A DNA stretch of 64,000 nt from Curvularia sp. ZM96 (taxonomy: Eukaryota; Ascomycota; Dothideomycetes; Pleosporales; Pleosporaceae), in contig JAJGBQ010000001.1 of the NCBI GenBank assembly GCA_022457065.1, positions 5,084,001 to 5,148,000 on the forward strand, in the 5' to 3' direction. The notes beneath the pieces were generated by a model. That model made no database searches. It worked only from the letters and a program-made list of their open reading frames with translations, and was not told where the DNA came from. Position numbers and translations under genes: made by a program. Position 1 is the first letter of the stretch. Each line of letters starts with the position of its first letter. This document shows positions 22,529 through 33,426 of the stretch, piece by piece.

Positions 22529-22614
22529 AGAGAGTTGTCATGCATTGGACAGCAGTTGGATGCTATATCTCTGTTTTTTCATCGATATTGCTAGAAGAAA
22601 AGAACACAACAGAT

Positions 22615-23922
22615 CTATTCAAATATCCCCTTGGCAGCAACAACCTTGTACTGCTCATCCAGCACCTCTCCCTCACCCTCATGCGTCCCGCTCCAGATCT
22701 TCTTAGCCCCCATCTCACAGATGCAGACTCTATCCACACGTACATTGCGCGCCCAGACGTAGTCCTTGTACTTTTCAATCAAATTCCTCGCGTCAAATCG
22801 CATCCAGCTCTTTGCGTCGGGCCCGTGGCCTTCTCCTCGTGCTGGTGATGCTTGATTTTGGCCGCCTTCTACGATAGATGAATCATCAAGAGTAGGCGCG
22901 TCACCATCTACCGAGTCCGCCATCGATGCTCCGTCGTTTTCCCTGTTGTTTTCATCGCCGTCACCATCGCTCTTATGATGCGGCGAAATCCTATGCTCAA
23001 CATATTTCAATCCATGTTTCAACTTCGCAGTCTTCGATCTTCCTCTACTCGCCTTCGGCTTCGCATAAATCGTATTCATAATCGTAGCATGTAGTTTCAA
23101 TGGCCTCGTATCCGCAACCATAAGTCCCCTCTCTGTAAACTGATCTCTTAACGCTGCGGCAAACAACGGTAAGCGCAGTGACGGATCCCGCGGCTCGGCA
23201 TACAAGATGCTCGTTTTGTGCGGTGCTTGCATGGGTACCAGGGCTTCGAGATTGATTGTCATGGCATCTGTATCCGGCATGCTTGCTGGAGTGAGGTTTT
23301 CTCCTATTATGCCTTGTTCCGCGGCTTTTTCGGCTATACGGCGGTGCGTGATGTCGCGGAGGAGAGCGTGTAGGTCTAAATCTTCAAGGTATTGTTTCGC
23401 TTCTTCCAGCTCCCGAGGGTTGAGACTCATGACACCGAGGGTAAGATGGAGCGTGCCTACTGGCCGCACGGCTTTGACAGGTACGGAGTTGTCATTGATA
23501 AGGTCTTGTTTGAACTTTTCTAGTCCCTGTTGGAGCTGCAGTCTGCTGGTATCCGTGACAAGCGGTAGACACAGGAAATGTGTCAGCTGGGGTTTCTTTC
23601 CTGCGTTCTTGCCACGCTTCTTGCTTCCTCTAGAATGCTGGCCCGTTGGTACCGTCGAATTGTCTTGCGCTGGAAATGCTTGTAGCGATGTTCGGATATC
23701 GGCATTGTCGCTCAGTTTTTCGCCGTCCAGAAAATCGTTGTATTCGCTTTTCGATTTTTTCTTGCCCATTGTTGGCCGTGAGGTGTAAAACCGGGTGGTT
23801 GGAAGCTGGCTTTCTAGTCGTTGCGAAAGACGATAAAAAATGAATGGAATTGAAGCTGGGATAGTAATTCGGTAACTGATTGGTCCAAAAGCAGCTTTAT
23901 GCACGATGGACGCAACCAACAT
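22615..23922 (-). CDS. AKAP7/ASCC1-like 2H phosphoesterase-domain protein
   Basis: An intronless 435-aa frame. The core (about residues 110-420) begins LTHFLCLPL and has the two HxT motifs of 2H phosphoesterases, LHLTLGV and LHATIMNT. This is the arrangement of the AKAP7 nuclear-localisation/2'-5' RNA ligase-like domain also present in ASCC1. Members bind or process RNA or cyclic phosphates; the actual substrate here is unknown. The first ATG (23922) gives a 51-residue leader rich in hydrophobic and basic residues; an internal ATG (23769, MGKKKSKSEYND) may be the true start. An acidic, low-complexity insert lies between the second motif and the C-terminal strand. Confidence 0.85.
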   Translation of the reverse strand: MLVASIVHKAAFGPISYRITIPASIPFIFYRLSQRLESQLPTTRFYTSRPTMGKKKSKSEYNDFLDGEKLSDNADIRTSLQAFPAQDNSTVPTGQHSRGSKKRGKNAGKKPQLTHFLCLPLVTDTSRLQLQQGLEKFKQDLINDNSVPVKAVRPVGTLHLTLGVMSLNPRELEEAKQYLEDLDLHALLRDITHRRIAEKAAEQGIIGENLTPASMPDTDAMTINLEALVPMQAPHKTSILYAEPRDPSLRLPLFAAALRDQFTERGLMVADTRPLKLHATIMNTIYAKPKASRGRSKTAKLKHGLKYVEHRISPHHKSDGDGDENNRENDGASMADSVDGDAPTLDDSSIVEGGQNQASPARGEGHGPDAKSWMRFDARNLIEKYKDYVWARNVRVDRVCICEMGAKKIWSGTHEGEGEVLDEQYKVVAAKGIFE

Positions 23923-24672
23923 GGACAGTCAAATATATCAAACGGGAGAAAAAAAAATCAATCAACGAGCAGGCTCAAAGCAAATGGGATAAGAGAAATA
24001 GATGCGCCTAGTCAGGCGGCGGGCATGACACAATAAACGGCAATGGCGGCAGGGTTATGGGGAAAAGCGTGTTAAACCGGGCTCCGAACAATGAAACCAC
24101 CTGTGGTGTTGAGCTTGGATGGGTCAGGTTGGCGGCCTATCACGGGCTTGACGCTGAGCAGCGAATGACGTAGGCCTGAAGGCGGGGTGACTGACAGCCA
24201 CCGCCCACCCGCCCGCCTCGGCCACCGTTTCGTCCCAAGCGCGGTGGGCGTTCGGCCCTTTACCATTCAGCGCTTGGTAGGGCTGAGGAACATTCGGTAG
24301 CACAAAAGGAGCATGCACGTGCACATGAGATTGGCGTTCTTTATTCTTCGAACGCCTTCAAGGTCAACGCAATGCGCCGCAAGAAACATATCCATAAGTC
24401 GGGATTGGAGCTGGCTACATAGAGTGCTGGCTACCCAACGACATGTACAGCGAAACAACCCTAGAACTCAAAGACAAGGATGCGAACAGAAGAAAAGGAA
24501 ATCGTAACAATTAGGGCGTGGCAGTAGGGTTGGTAGGAAGACCAGTGTCGCGCGTCGCTTGTAGAGGCGGACCGTCCGGAGCCCCTCTTGCTGCAAATGA
24601 CCCATGTCCTCCAGAGGAGCATGGCGAGTGCGAGACGGGAACTCGCGCCATTACTCTGGCGGTGGCATGCCC
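23923..24672. other. Intergenic region
   Basis: Upstream DNA of the phosphoesterase gene and 3' flank of YPD1. I see no gene; minus-strand frames near 24461-24841 are out-of-frame shadows of the YPD1 last exon. Confidence 0.45.
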
Positions 24673-25394
24673 TCAAGCATCTTCGTCCTTGTAAAACTCC
24701 TTGAGGATATCCTTGACGTCTGCAAACTCCTTCTTGGCCTGCTTGATGATCTTTGCCAGATTTTCTTGTGCCTGCTCTTCTGTGATGTCCTTGAGGCCTG
24801 CATCGTCCTTCAACTGGCCGTAATTTTGGATCTTCTCGCACGAGTCTTTGACTTTGGTAAGGCCGAGCGTGGCGGATGAGCCCTTGAGGAAATGGCCGAG
24901 CTCACTAAGCTCCTTGAGGTACTTTCCCTCCTTCTTTTCCCTGTGTTGTGTTAGCCATGGCAGCTCGGAACAGCGGTGGGCGTTGGCGTGTCGGGCGAGG
25001 GAGTCGTCATCGTCATGGCGCGCGGCGGGAACTCACAGCTCCTTGTCCATCTTCTTGAAGGTCTGGTCTGCCTGGCCGAAGAAGTCGTAGACGATGCTTT
25101 TGCTGAACTCGCGCTCGTCCTCATCCTCGTCCATCTCGAGGATTTGCTCAAAGGTGGCAGGGTCGATCTGGTCCTCGGCGCCGGGAATCGACATGATGTC
25201 GCCGTTCTGCTTGGCAAGGATTTAGGTCAGGAAATGAAGAGACTCGGGGCGCAGGGCGAGTGCAGGCGGGCAGGAGACGCAGGGAGGACAGACACGTGCT
25301 GCGCATTGGCAGAGACATGGCGGGGTGGTGGGTAGGAGCAAACGAGAGGGAAGAGGGGTACACGAACCTGGTTTTCGGTAGTAGTAGCCGACAT
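24673..25394 (-). CDS. YPD1: Histidine-containing phosphotransfer protein Ypd1
   Basis: Model: complement of 24673-24940, 25037-25206 and 25368-25394, 154 aa. Exon 1 is only nine codons (MSATTTENQ); introns are 161 and 96 bp. The four-helix HPt domain contains GHFLKGSSATLG, where His82 is the phospho-acceptor (the equivalent of His64 in yeast Ypd1). Ypd1 relays phosphate from hybrid sensor histidine kinases to response regulators Ssk1 and Skn7, controlling the HOG stress MAP-kinase pathway. It acts in cytoplasm and nucleus. Length matches the family (about 150-170 aa). The very acidic segment before the first main helix (EMDEDEDERE) is also seen in relatives. Confidence 0.93.
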
Positions 25395-27628
25395 GTTGCT
25401 CACGACCGAACCGCAAACGCGATGGGCAGAGTGCGCTCTTGGATCCGGGACGAAGATGCTGTCGACACCCTATCGCACTGGTGTCGCAGCGAGGGCCAGT
25501 AGTCGGGGGCCTCGGACGGATATTTTTTCGCGCCTGAGCAGTGGGCTGTGCGGGCGTCGGATTCACTGGGCGGTGCTGGATTGGGCCTAGTGGATGACGA
25601 AAGGGTCGGCCCGTTGGAGTTGAGAGCGCCGTTGCTCGAGCTGAGGAAGGGTCAGTGTCTAGGGACAATGCAGGGTGGGCAGTTGAATGTGACTGTGACT
25701 GTGACTGCCGAACGACTACGCACAAAAGTCAAAGCCGGGCACTTGGTCGCCGTTAGCTCGTCTGCCTTTCCACGGAACCGGATGCCGGAGAAGCGGTCGC
25801 GGATCTGCTGTTTACGGTAGAGTTGGGACGAAAAGTTGGGGTCGGGGAGATGAGTGGGAGAGGGAGAGAAAAAACAGGTGTGGGCAGCGGCGGTCACGGG
25901 AACGGGGCTGATATACGGCGGGCAGTGTTCTAGAAGGTGAGAGCTGGCGATGCTTGCATCACCGCGAAAAGAGGGGAGGGGGGTGGAGGGGGTGGAGGGC
26001 GCTGGGAGGGGGGCACGGGACGACGAGCACTGGGAGAAGGGCTCGATAGAGGTGGGTGGGTACTTCGACGTCAATCGGCAGCCATGAGTTGCCGTTGATC
26101 GCTGGTCACAGAGCCCTACTTTACGATCCCTCTTGTTTCCCGCGGCTGACTGGCGACGGCCAACCCCCCCTCGCCGTTCCAGTCATACCATCGGATACCC
26201 GGCCAAAAGTAATGCGCCGTGTGGAGTCGGCCTCTGACCTGGCACGTTGCCTGCACCACGGCGTGGTGTGCCTCTGCGGCTGATGAGGCTAGCCGAAGCC
26301 CTCGCCCGTACCGCCCTGTCCCGTCGCGAGGGCCTTGTCCATCCGCACGCAGAGGCTGAAAAGAGGGAAGAGCAGTCGGGGGTGTGCCAAGCGGGCCTGG
26401 AAGCGTTCGAAATCGGGGTCCTCCCACGGTCGAGGCGGGTGTGAGCGTGCGAATATAAACACAGACGAGGGTTGGTTTTTTTCGCTTCGTGACAAACGAC
26501 GTCACTTTGGTCCCTGTCGTCATTGCGCATGCGACTTTGCCAGACCCTGAATTGAGGCTTGCAACCACTCGCGCCGCGCTCCCCAAACCACACTCGAAAC
26601 CATGCGTCTGAACTCACCTTTTTCGGCTACTTTGACTCCGCCAAGGCCAGTCCCTCTGCAGCCCGTAGTGTTCCACTTGTTCGTCCGAGATATCTTCTGG
26701 GAAAACAAAGACATGCTATAGGGCCGGGCACTAAAGCCACACGACAGGGCATTACCATGCACCCTGGCCGTAGTTCTTCCGTATAGACCTGCGTCATGCG
26801 TGATTCATGCTCCTCCGGCGTGCTCCGAGCGGCGATAGGTTGCTCTCTCGTGGCTAGTGCATACTTGAGGAAATGGCGGGAGAAAAAAAAGGCGGTCATG
26901 GGGAGACATCCAGGGTCAGCCTGGATAGGTTCGGTGTGCAGTGCAGCGAGGTCGCTGCTGCAGGGTAAATGAGTGGACCGACTGTCTGGTCTTCTGATTT
27001 GTGTAAAGAGAGAGCACTTGGTCCATGATGTCTTTGAGCGGTACCGGGCAAGTTTTTTGTTGACCACCACAACTGAGTCTGATCGGTCTGAAATCCTGCC
27101 CCCCATGCCCACTGTGACATATGTACGTCGGCACAGTCACACAGCAGGGTGCTGCTTCGCAAACCCGTCTAGGACAAGCAAGCGAAGTCACCCCTGCACA
27201 CTGGCTGCTGCTGGTGCACGCGAGCAGTAGGTCGAAGCTTTCGGGAACTAACGTCATAACATTGTGTAAGACAGACGCCTCGCCGCACCAGGAAGGGATC
27301 TGCACAAACATTCATCGTCTCACTCCGAATAGCCAACCATGTGCGGGGGTGTGGGGGCTGCGGTGAACACACTCCAAAAGTTCGGTCAAGAATGCCGGGC
27401 ATCAGAAGGCGGTCTCAGATCGGGCCATTCGATCAGAACAACTCCGAACACCACAGGAAGACACCCAGAGGATTGGAAAAGTATGTCATTTCTCATATAC
27501 GTAGACATTGGATATTTTCAGCTGCTGAACGCAGCCGCTGTGTGGCATGCCACAGCAGTCGCGCTTCGATACGCCAAGGTCCATACATCGTCATGATCGA
27601 TGAACGTGGGACACGGTCAGCGTAATTC
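25395..27628. other. Long intergenic region (2.2 kb) upstream of YPD1
   Basis: No gene is supported: the many open frames are short, overlap each other on both strands and show no domains. A CRE-like ACGACGTCAC lies at about 26497-26506. The length suggests an extended promoter for YPD1, a noncoding transcript, or a missed small gene. Confidence 0.35.
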
Positions 27629-29143
27629 TTAGCCCTTGACCTTGTAGATGGCCTCGGCAAGGCGACCAACGTTTTCGCTAGTGATACCAGCGACCGAGAT
27701 GCGGCCGTCCTTGGTAGCATAGACGGAGTGCTGCAAAATTAGTCAGTGACTTGCTATCAATATGGACGCACTATCAGACTTACTTCCTTTGCCAGCTTGT
27801 CCATCTGCTCTGGTGTCAGACCCGTGTACGCAAACATGCCAATCTGCGATGTGATGTGGCTCCAGTCGTGCTTGCTTCCGAGCTTCTCGAGGTTCTCCTT
27901 GAGGAGCGCACGCATGGTAATGATACGGTCAGCCATGCCCTTGACCTCGCCAAGCCATTGCTTGTTGAGTGAAGCATCGTTCAAGATCTCAGAGGCAATG
28001 CGAGCACCGTGGACCGGGGGATTGGAGTACAATGGGCGGACGAGGATCTTGATCTGGGAGTCGACGCGCTTCTTCTCCTCAGCAGACTCGCAAACAACCG
28101 AGAAAGCACCCACACGCTCGCCGTACAGACCCATGTTCTTGGCGAACGATTGAGCCAGGACGGGGCGGAGACCCTCCTTGATAAAGTGGCGGAGCGCAAA
28201 GGCGTCCTTGCTGGTGTCACCGCTAGCAAAGCCCTGGTAGGCCATGTCGAAGAAGGGGAAGTGGTCGCCCTCCTTGACGGCATCGGCAATCTTGGTCCAC
28301 TGCTCCTCCGTGGGATCGACGCCAGTGGGGTTGTGTGCGCAGGCGTGGAGCAGGACAATGCTGTTCTTGGGCATAGCTTTGATGTCGGCAATCATTCCCT
28401 CGAAGTCGAGGCCAATGGTGTCCTTGTTGTAGTAGCGGTACTTCTCAACCTTGAGACCCGAGTCCTTGAAGACGGCATTGTGGTTGGCCCATGAGGGTGT
28501 GGGGATGTAAATGGTCTTTGGGCCAGGGTAGTGGCGCTCGAGGAAGGCACCACCGATGCGCAGAGCACCGGTGCCGGAGATGGACTGGGTAACGGCGATG
28601 CAGTCATCGTTGAGGGGCTTTGAGTCAGCGCCATATGCGAGCCTGAGCGCAGCCTTGGTAAAGTTGGGAACACCGGTGATGCCAGCGTACTCTTTGTCCA
28701 GAGCTGAATCGACGACCTTCTTCTCCGCCTCCCTGACCGAGGGCAGGACGTAGGGCTTGCCCTTGTCATCGCGGTAGGCGCCGACGCCTGAGATGTAAAA
28801 TCAGTCACAACTTTCTTCTTCTATAGCTGCTAAGCTTCACTGACCGAGGTTGATCTTCTTGGGGTTGCTGTCGGCCTTGAAGGCTTCGGTGATACCCAGA
28901 ATGGCCTGGAGTGAGCATGGTGAGCTGGGGCGGGGACCATCATCTGTACACAGAGGTTACACATACATCCTAGACATGTGCGTTAGCATTGAAACAAGTC
29001 AATTGGGTAGTAGATTGCTTTTGGCCACGTACTGGAGGGCCCTGGGGCACCTGCGACCAAGCGGAGACAGCTCGGACACTGGTCTTGAGCGACAGCTGCT
29101 TGGTCGCCGCCTGGCGCAGCGCCGTTCTTGATGAGGCGAGCAT
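27629..29143 (-). CDS. Aspartate aminotransferase, mitochondrial
   Basis: Model: complement of 27629-27730, 27784-28787, 28845-28905, 28967-28969 and 29033-29143, 426 aa. The N-terminus ([17 protein letters not shown]) is a mitochondrial presequence. Family blocks follow: [58 protein letters not shown] and [15 protein letters not shown] with the PLP lysine. It interconverts aspartate plus 2-oxoglutarate and oxaloacetate plus glutamate in the malate-aspartate shuttle. The Asp of the conserved PPD motif seems to be encoded by a 3-nt exon (GAT) between two introns with strong signals. Skipping it would still keep frame but delete the Asp. Divergent from the GTPase gene. Confidence 0.95.
28967..28969 (-). 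other. Candidate 3-nt microexon (GAT, Asp) in aspartate aminotransferase
   Basis: Upstream intron 28970-29032 has donor GTACGT, branch TGCTAACG and acceptor TCTAG. Downstream intron 28906-28966 has donor GTATGT and acceptor CTCCAG. Only GAT stays between them, and it restores the Asp of the conserved GPPD-AILG junction. Splicing from the first donor to the last acceptor would lose exactly that residue. Confidence 0.75.
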
Positions 29144-29554
29144 GGTAGATGACGAGGCGAAGGGCAATTGAGGGACGGGAGCTGAGTGGACAAGAGGAAT
29201 GCTTGTCGAACGCAGTGGAAGCAGCTGTAGTAGTCAGCGCGGGTGGGTGGTCTGAGCAAAATACCCCAGAAAAGCAATAGTCTCCACGCCCGCCGCGGGA
29301 GAGCTCTCTACTACGTATGACTCGGACGGGCAAAAACACGGACGCCTCTGATTGGCCCGCCGCCCTTGCACGCATCCCTGCTAACTCCGACAACGTCCGT
29401 GGTAATTTTTCTGGCCAAATGGTTGCGCGTGTGAGAGCCGCATACTCCATAGTACTACTGTACTTGTGCGTATATTGTATCCTGCAACACTGTCGCGCCA
29501 CTACATGGTCATCTCGTCCCTTCCGAATCCCTTGCTTTGTTTTTCAGGACCAGA
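29144..29554. other. Divergent promoter region
   Basis: 411 bp shared by the aspartate aminotransferase and the mitochondrial GTPase genes, both mitochondrial proteins. A TTTTTCAG just before 29547 could be the 3' end of a 5'-UTR intron of the GTPase gene. No TATA box is evident. Confidence 0.45.
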
Positions 29555-31819
29555 ATGCGACGCGCCCTCCGGCATGCTTCGACGCTGCTGAACCACGAGG
29601 CCCCGATCCCACTCTTCCTCTGCCCGGCCTTGCTCAGAGCGCCTATAACCACAACTCGCCGCCACCCTTCACGAATCTCGTCCTCGACAAGTTTTTCGAC
29701 TTCAAGACCAAGAAAGGAACACGTCGCGGCTACTGCCCCTCTCGCCGACGATGCTGATGCACCCCCGCAGCAACACCCCGCAGCAGCAACACCACCGGTC
29801 GCAAGATCGCTGCCTCGAGCTTGTCCAGGATGCGGTGCGCCAGCGCAGATTTACGAGCAAAAGGAAGCGGGATACTACAACATAGACAGGAAGGCAGTGC
29901 AGGCATATCTGAACTGGGTCCCGAGTACATCCCAAGATACGACACAAGAGGACCTTGTGTATGACAAGGCGCTCAGTAATGTCGACCCCGAGTTATTGAA
30001 CCAACTGGGCATATCCAAACAGGGCGAACAAATCCACGAAAATAACGAGCCACCGTCGACGCCCGTGTGCGACCGATGCCACAATCTCCTCCACCATCGT
30101 GTAGGATCACCCATCTACCATCCGACCGTCGATGCCATACAACAGACCATCGCCGAGTCGCCACACCGGCGCAACCATATCTACCATGTTGTCGATGCCG
30201 CTGACTTCCCTCTCTCAATCGTACCGAACCTCCAGTCTTCGTTGCGCATTCCCAAACTGCGAACTCAAAACAGGCGAGCAAAACACAAGGGCTGGGTCGC
30301 CAACGACCGCATCGCAGAGGTTAGCTTCATCATTACGAGAGCCGATCTCTTAGCACCAAAGAAGGAGCAGGTCGATGCGCTCATGCCCTATGTTCGAGAT
30401 GTCCTCCGAGATGCGCTCGGCCGACAGAATGCGAATGCACGCCTAGGCAACGTACGACTCGTCAGTGCGAAGCGGGGATGGTGGACTAAGCAGGTCAAAG
30501 AAGACATATGGGAACGCGGAGGTGCAGGTTGGATGGTCGGTAAGGTTAACGTGGGAAAATCCAATCTCTTTGAAGCCGTCTTTCCCAAAGGACGAGGGGC
30601 AGACTACCAGGACGTGCGCAAGATACGGAGTGCAGCAGAAAGAGAGGCAATGCTCAGTAACGCAAAAACTCTGGAAGAGCTTGTGCAGGTTCAACGTCAA
30701 CTGGCTGAAGAGGATGCCGAGACGGAGCGTCTAAAAAACAAGCCACAAGAACATCTTCATCAACCTCCCGCAGAACTAGAAGAGACACCCGAAGAAGAGG
30801 ACGTCGATGACCCGGATGCTCTTCTTCCTCCGCCACAACCTTATACACCTTACCCCGTCCTTCCCATTGCCTCTTCCCTCCCTGGCACGACCGCCTCTCC
30901 AATCCGCATACCTTTTGGCCAGAACAGAGGTGAACTCATCGATCTTCCGGGTCTTGCGCGCACATCCCCCGGGCTGGAGACCTTTGTACAGCCGTCAGCA
31001 CACGACGACCTTGTCATGAAGCACCGGATCAACTCTGAGCGTTATACCCTCAAGCCCGGCCAATCTCTGATTCTTGGTGGAGGATTAATACGAATCACCC
31101 CCGTGACCGAAGATCTGGTCTTCCTTGTGTACCCTTTCGTACCCATTCACCCCCACGTCACCCGCACTGCAAAGGCCGAAGAGTACCAAGCCCAAACTTC
31201 CGAACGACAGCTACAGACCCCACCCATCCTGGCCCGAGACGTTGGCGAGAAGATGAGGTCTGCCGGTAGATTCCAACTCAAATGGGACGTCACCAAGAAA
31301 CTAGCCGGTCCTGTAACGTCGCCCGTCGCCGGTAAAATGCGACCCGAAAATCTTCCGTTCAGAATCTGGAGTACCGACATCTTAATCGAGGGTGTGGGCT
31401 GGGTAGAAATCTCAGCCCAGACGCGCCGGCCACAAGGCTGGAAACCCCCAGGTCTCGTAAAGAAGGATCCTAACCAAGCCAAGCTCGACCGCGAAGCCAA
31501 ACTAAAAGCAGAAGCAGAACGTAAGCAGCGCAAATTTGATGCCATTGCGCGCGCGGAAAAGGAAGGCCGCGATCCTCAGGAAGCTGTCGAGGAAGAATTT
31601 TATGATGATGACAAGAAGGAAAACATGTTGCAGTGGGAAGAGGATTATCCCGAAGTCGAAGTGTTCTCGCCCCTAGGCAAGTTTGTGGGCCAGCGGCGTC
31701 CCATGTGTGCCAGCACGGTGAGCGGGCCCAAGCAAATTTCTAGCAGGGAGCGCAAGCAGCGACCCAGAAGGAGCATGGTCAGCGTAAAGAAGCAGCGGAA
31801 GCCAAAGGGCGCGGAATGA
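29555..31819 (+). CDS. Mitochondrial circularly permuted GTPase (Mtg3/Gep3, YqeH-like)
   Basis: An intronless 754-aa protein from ATG 29555. An Arg/Ser-rich presequence is followed by a zinc site (CPGCGA near residue 90 and CDRCH near 170). The GTPase motifs come in permuted order: G4 TRADLL, G5 SAKRG, then G1 GKVNVGKSN (about 326-334), then G3 DLPG (about 470), as in bacterial YqeH and yeast Gep3. This family helps assemble the small mitoribosomal subunit. A long acidic/Pro-rich insert separates G1 from G3, and the C-terminus is a highly charged helix (KLDREAKLKAEAERKQRKFD). Both are fungal elaborations. Confidence 0.88.
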   Translation: MRRALRHASTLLNHEAPIPLFLCPALLRAPITTTRRHPSRISSSTSFSTSRPRKEHVAATAPLADDADAPPQQHPAAATPPVARSLPRACPGCGAPAQIYEQKEAGYYNIDRKAVQAYLNWVPSTSQDTTQEDLVYDKALSNVDPELLNQLGISKQGEQIHENNEPPSTPVCDRCHNLLHHRVGSPIYHPTVDAIQQTIAESPHRRNHIYHVVDAADFPLSIVPNLQSSLRIPKLRTQNRRAKHKGWVANDRIAEVSFIITRADLLAPKKEQVDALMPYVRDVLRDALGRQNANARLGNVRLVSAKRGWWTKQVKEDIWERGGAGWMVGKVNVGKSNLFEAVFPKGRGADYQDVRKIRSAAEREAMLSNAKTLEELVQVQRQLAEEDAETERLKNKPQEHLHQPPAELEETPEEEDVDDPDALLPPPQPYTPYPVLPIASSLPGTTASPIRIPFGQNRGELIDLPGLARTSPGLETFVQPSAHDDLVMKHRINSERYTLKPGQSLILGGGLIRITPVTEDLVFLVYPFVPIHPHVTRTAKAEEYQAQTSERQLQTPPILARDVGEKMRSAGRFQLKWDVTKKLAGPVTSPVAGKMRPENLPFRIWSTDILIEGVGWVEISAQTRRPQGWKPPGLVKKDPNQAKLDREAKLKAEAERKQRKFDAIARAEKEGRDPQEAVEEEFYDDDKKENMLQWEEDYPEVEVFSPLGKFVGQRRPMCASTVSGPKQISSRERKQRPRRSMVSVKKQRKPKGAE

Positions 31820-32278
31820 GAGTAGCAGCCGATCCCAAAGCTTTCATTTCAGTGTACAATAATGAATGTGAACTATATCTAATTTTCAACTCTTCTGAGA
31901 TTGCAATCTAGCTGTGCCAAAAAAGATTTGAATAACAAAATAATAATACTAATAACCTGTCTTGTTCGGACATTTCAGGTTCCTATCGCAGTGCTGGAGC
32001 AAAAGTACGCTACATATTGCAACCTGTCAAAGAATAAACTCCGAACAACCCTTAGGGTCAGATGTTCAACTATGTCACATACCCCCATTCCGCCCCCCAT
32101 TCCGCCCCACCTTTGCAGGTTATATATACCGTGGTTTTGCGATGCGATGCCAACGCCCTGAACGCCAGTCTATCCATCTCCTCTCCGCCTCATGATGCTC
32201 TGGCATCTCTCATGTCCGGTATTATATGTGTTTGTCTGACTCCAGCATCAAAGAAGAAAACCGCCTCAGGTCCCCTTT
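31820..32278. other. Convergent 3' intergenic region
   Basis: Between convergent GTPase and mannosyltransferase genes. A repeated CCCCCATTCCGCCC-like stretch lies near 32081-32105. No gene is seen. Confidence 0.4.
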
Positions 32279-33426
32279 CTAATAACTCATGCTTTCCAGC
32301 TTGGTCAAATATGCCTGCTGCTCCGTAGCGCAGTTTCGACCTTCTCTGTCGCAGCCTGGGAAACCCGCGACAATGTCGCCGTCTTTGAACTGACCGTTCC
32401 TTTCGTTGGCGGGGCCAACGGCGTAAGAGTTGAGGAGGTTCTGGGGGATCATTGCGAGTTTGGCGAGGATTGTGCCGTGCCATCTGGTTGAGATAGGTTA
32501 GTCTTCGTATTCCATACTAATCACCCAGTGTTTGAGACATATTGAACGGTTCTTAAGAAAACACTTACTGCACAATGTGCTCCAGCGCATGGTACTCGGC
32601 CTTTTGGAAGTTGTAACTCCGGTAAATAGGGTCGAACCAAGCATCCAAGAAGAACTTTGCCCACTCTCCATTGCGGATCACAAAACTGCTAGGTGCTAGT
32701 CCGTCCTTGTCCTGCGTGATGACAAAGTCTATCCTGTCGCCCTTCAGGTTGCTGAATGTCTTGATGACGCTTTCCGGAGGAACGACGGGGGCATTCGTGA
32801 GCATGTACGACTCCAGCTTGGTGGGCGCAAGGACCGCGGTATGGAGGGGAATGTCCATGTTCATGATCAGGGCGGTGTGGTCAAGATACCACATGAACAT
32901 GGAGGTGGGGTAGAGCGTCATGGCATGGCGGACCGCAGGCACGCGAGACCAGGTCGCTGGAGAGTTGCCGATAGGGTATTGGTTGTTGGTTGGGAAGAAG
33001 GTGAGATAGCCTGATGGATGTCAATATCCGCCCAATCTTTGCGGCAACCTGTCCACTGGCGTGCAGCATACCGTGTTTTTTGGCATAGGCCTCGCGGTTC
33101 TTCTTGATCTTTGCGGTCCATGTGGGATCCATCTTAGGGTCCACGACTGTAACAATCACAACAGGCGGACCGCTCCCGATCTTAGGCTTTGGAATGTTCG
33201 CCGTAGTCCAGCCTCCCACCTTGGTGCCTTTCCTGGAGGTAGTGCCTCCGCTTCCACTGAGCATCCAGACCAGGACGAAGAAGCCCAATATGCCGCCAGC
33301 TAACAGCCGTCCAGCTCGGCTCCGGAGTAGATTCTTGAGCGCTGGTGGTATGGGAATCCCGCCCTGGGTCCGCGCACCGTATGGCGGTGGCCGTGATGTC
33401 TTTCGTGGTGGCATGGCGAGATGCAT
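32279..33426 (-). CDS. GT34 alpha-mannosyltransferase (Mnn10/Gma12 family)
   Basis: Model: complement of 32279-32483, 32569-33010 and 33072-33426, 333 aa; introns 85 and 61 bp. It is a type II membrane protein: a short basic cytosolic tail, one anchor (LLAGGILGFFVLVWML, about residues 40-56) and a lumenal GT34 domain. The acidic metal site lies in MWYLDHTALIMN, and the C-terminal HGTILAKLAMIPQ and FPGCDREGRNC blocks are typical. GT34 members extend N-glycan mannan or galactomannan in the Golgi. A second ATG four codons in (33414) is an alternative start. It is divergent from phosphomannose isomerase, which supplies the precursor of its GDP-mannose donor. Confidence 0.9.

Noticed and set aside
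28392..28808. Extra minus- and plus-strand frames across the aminotransferase exons
   Set aside because: Alternate-frame shadows of a highly conserved enzyme.
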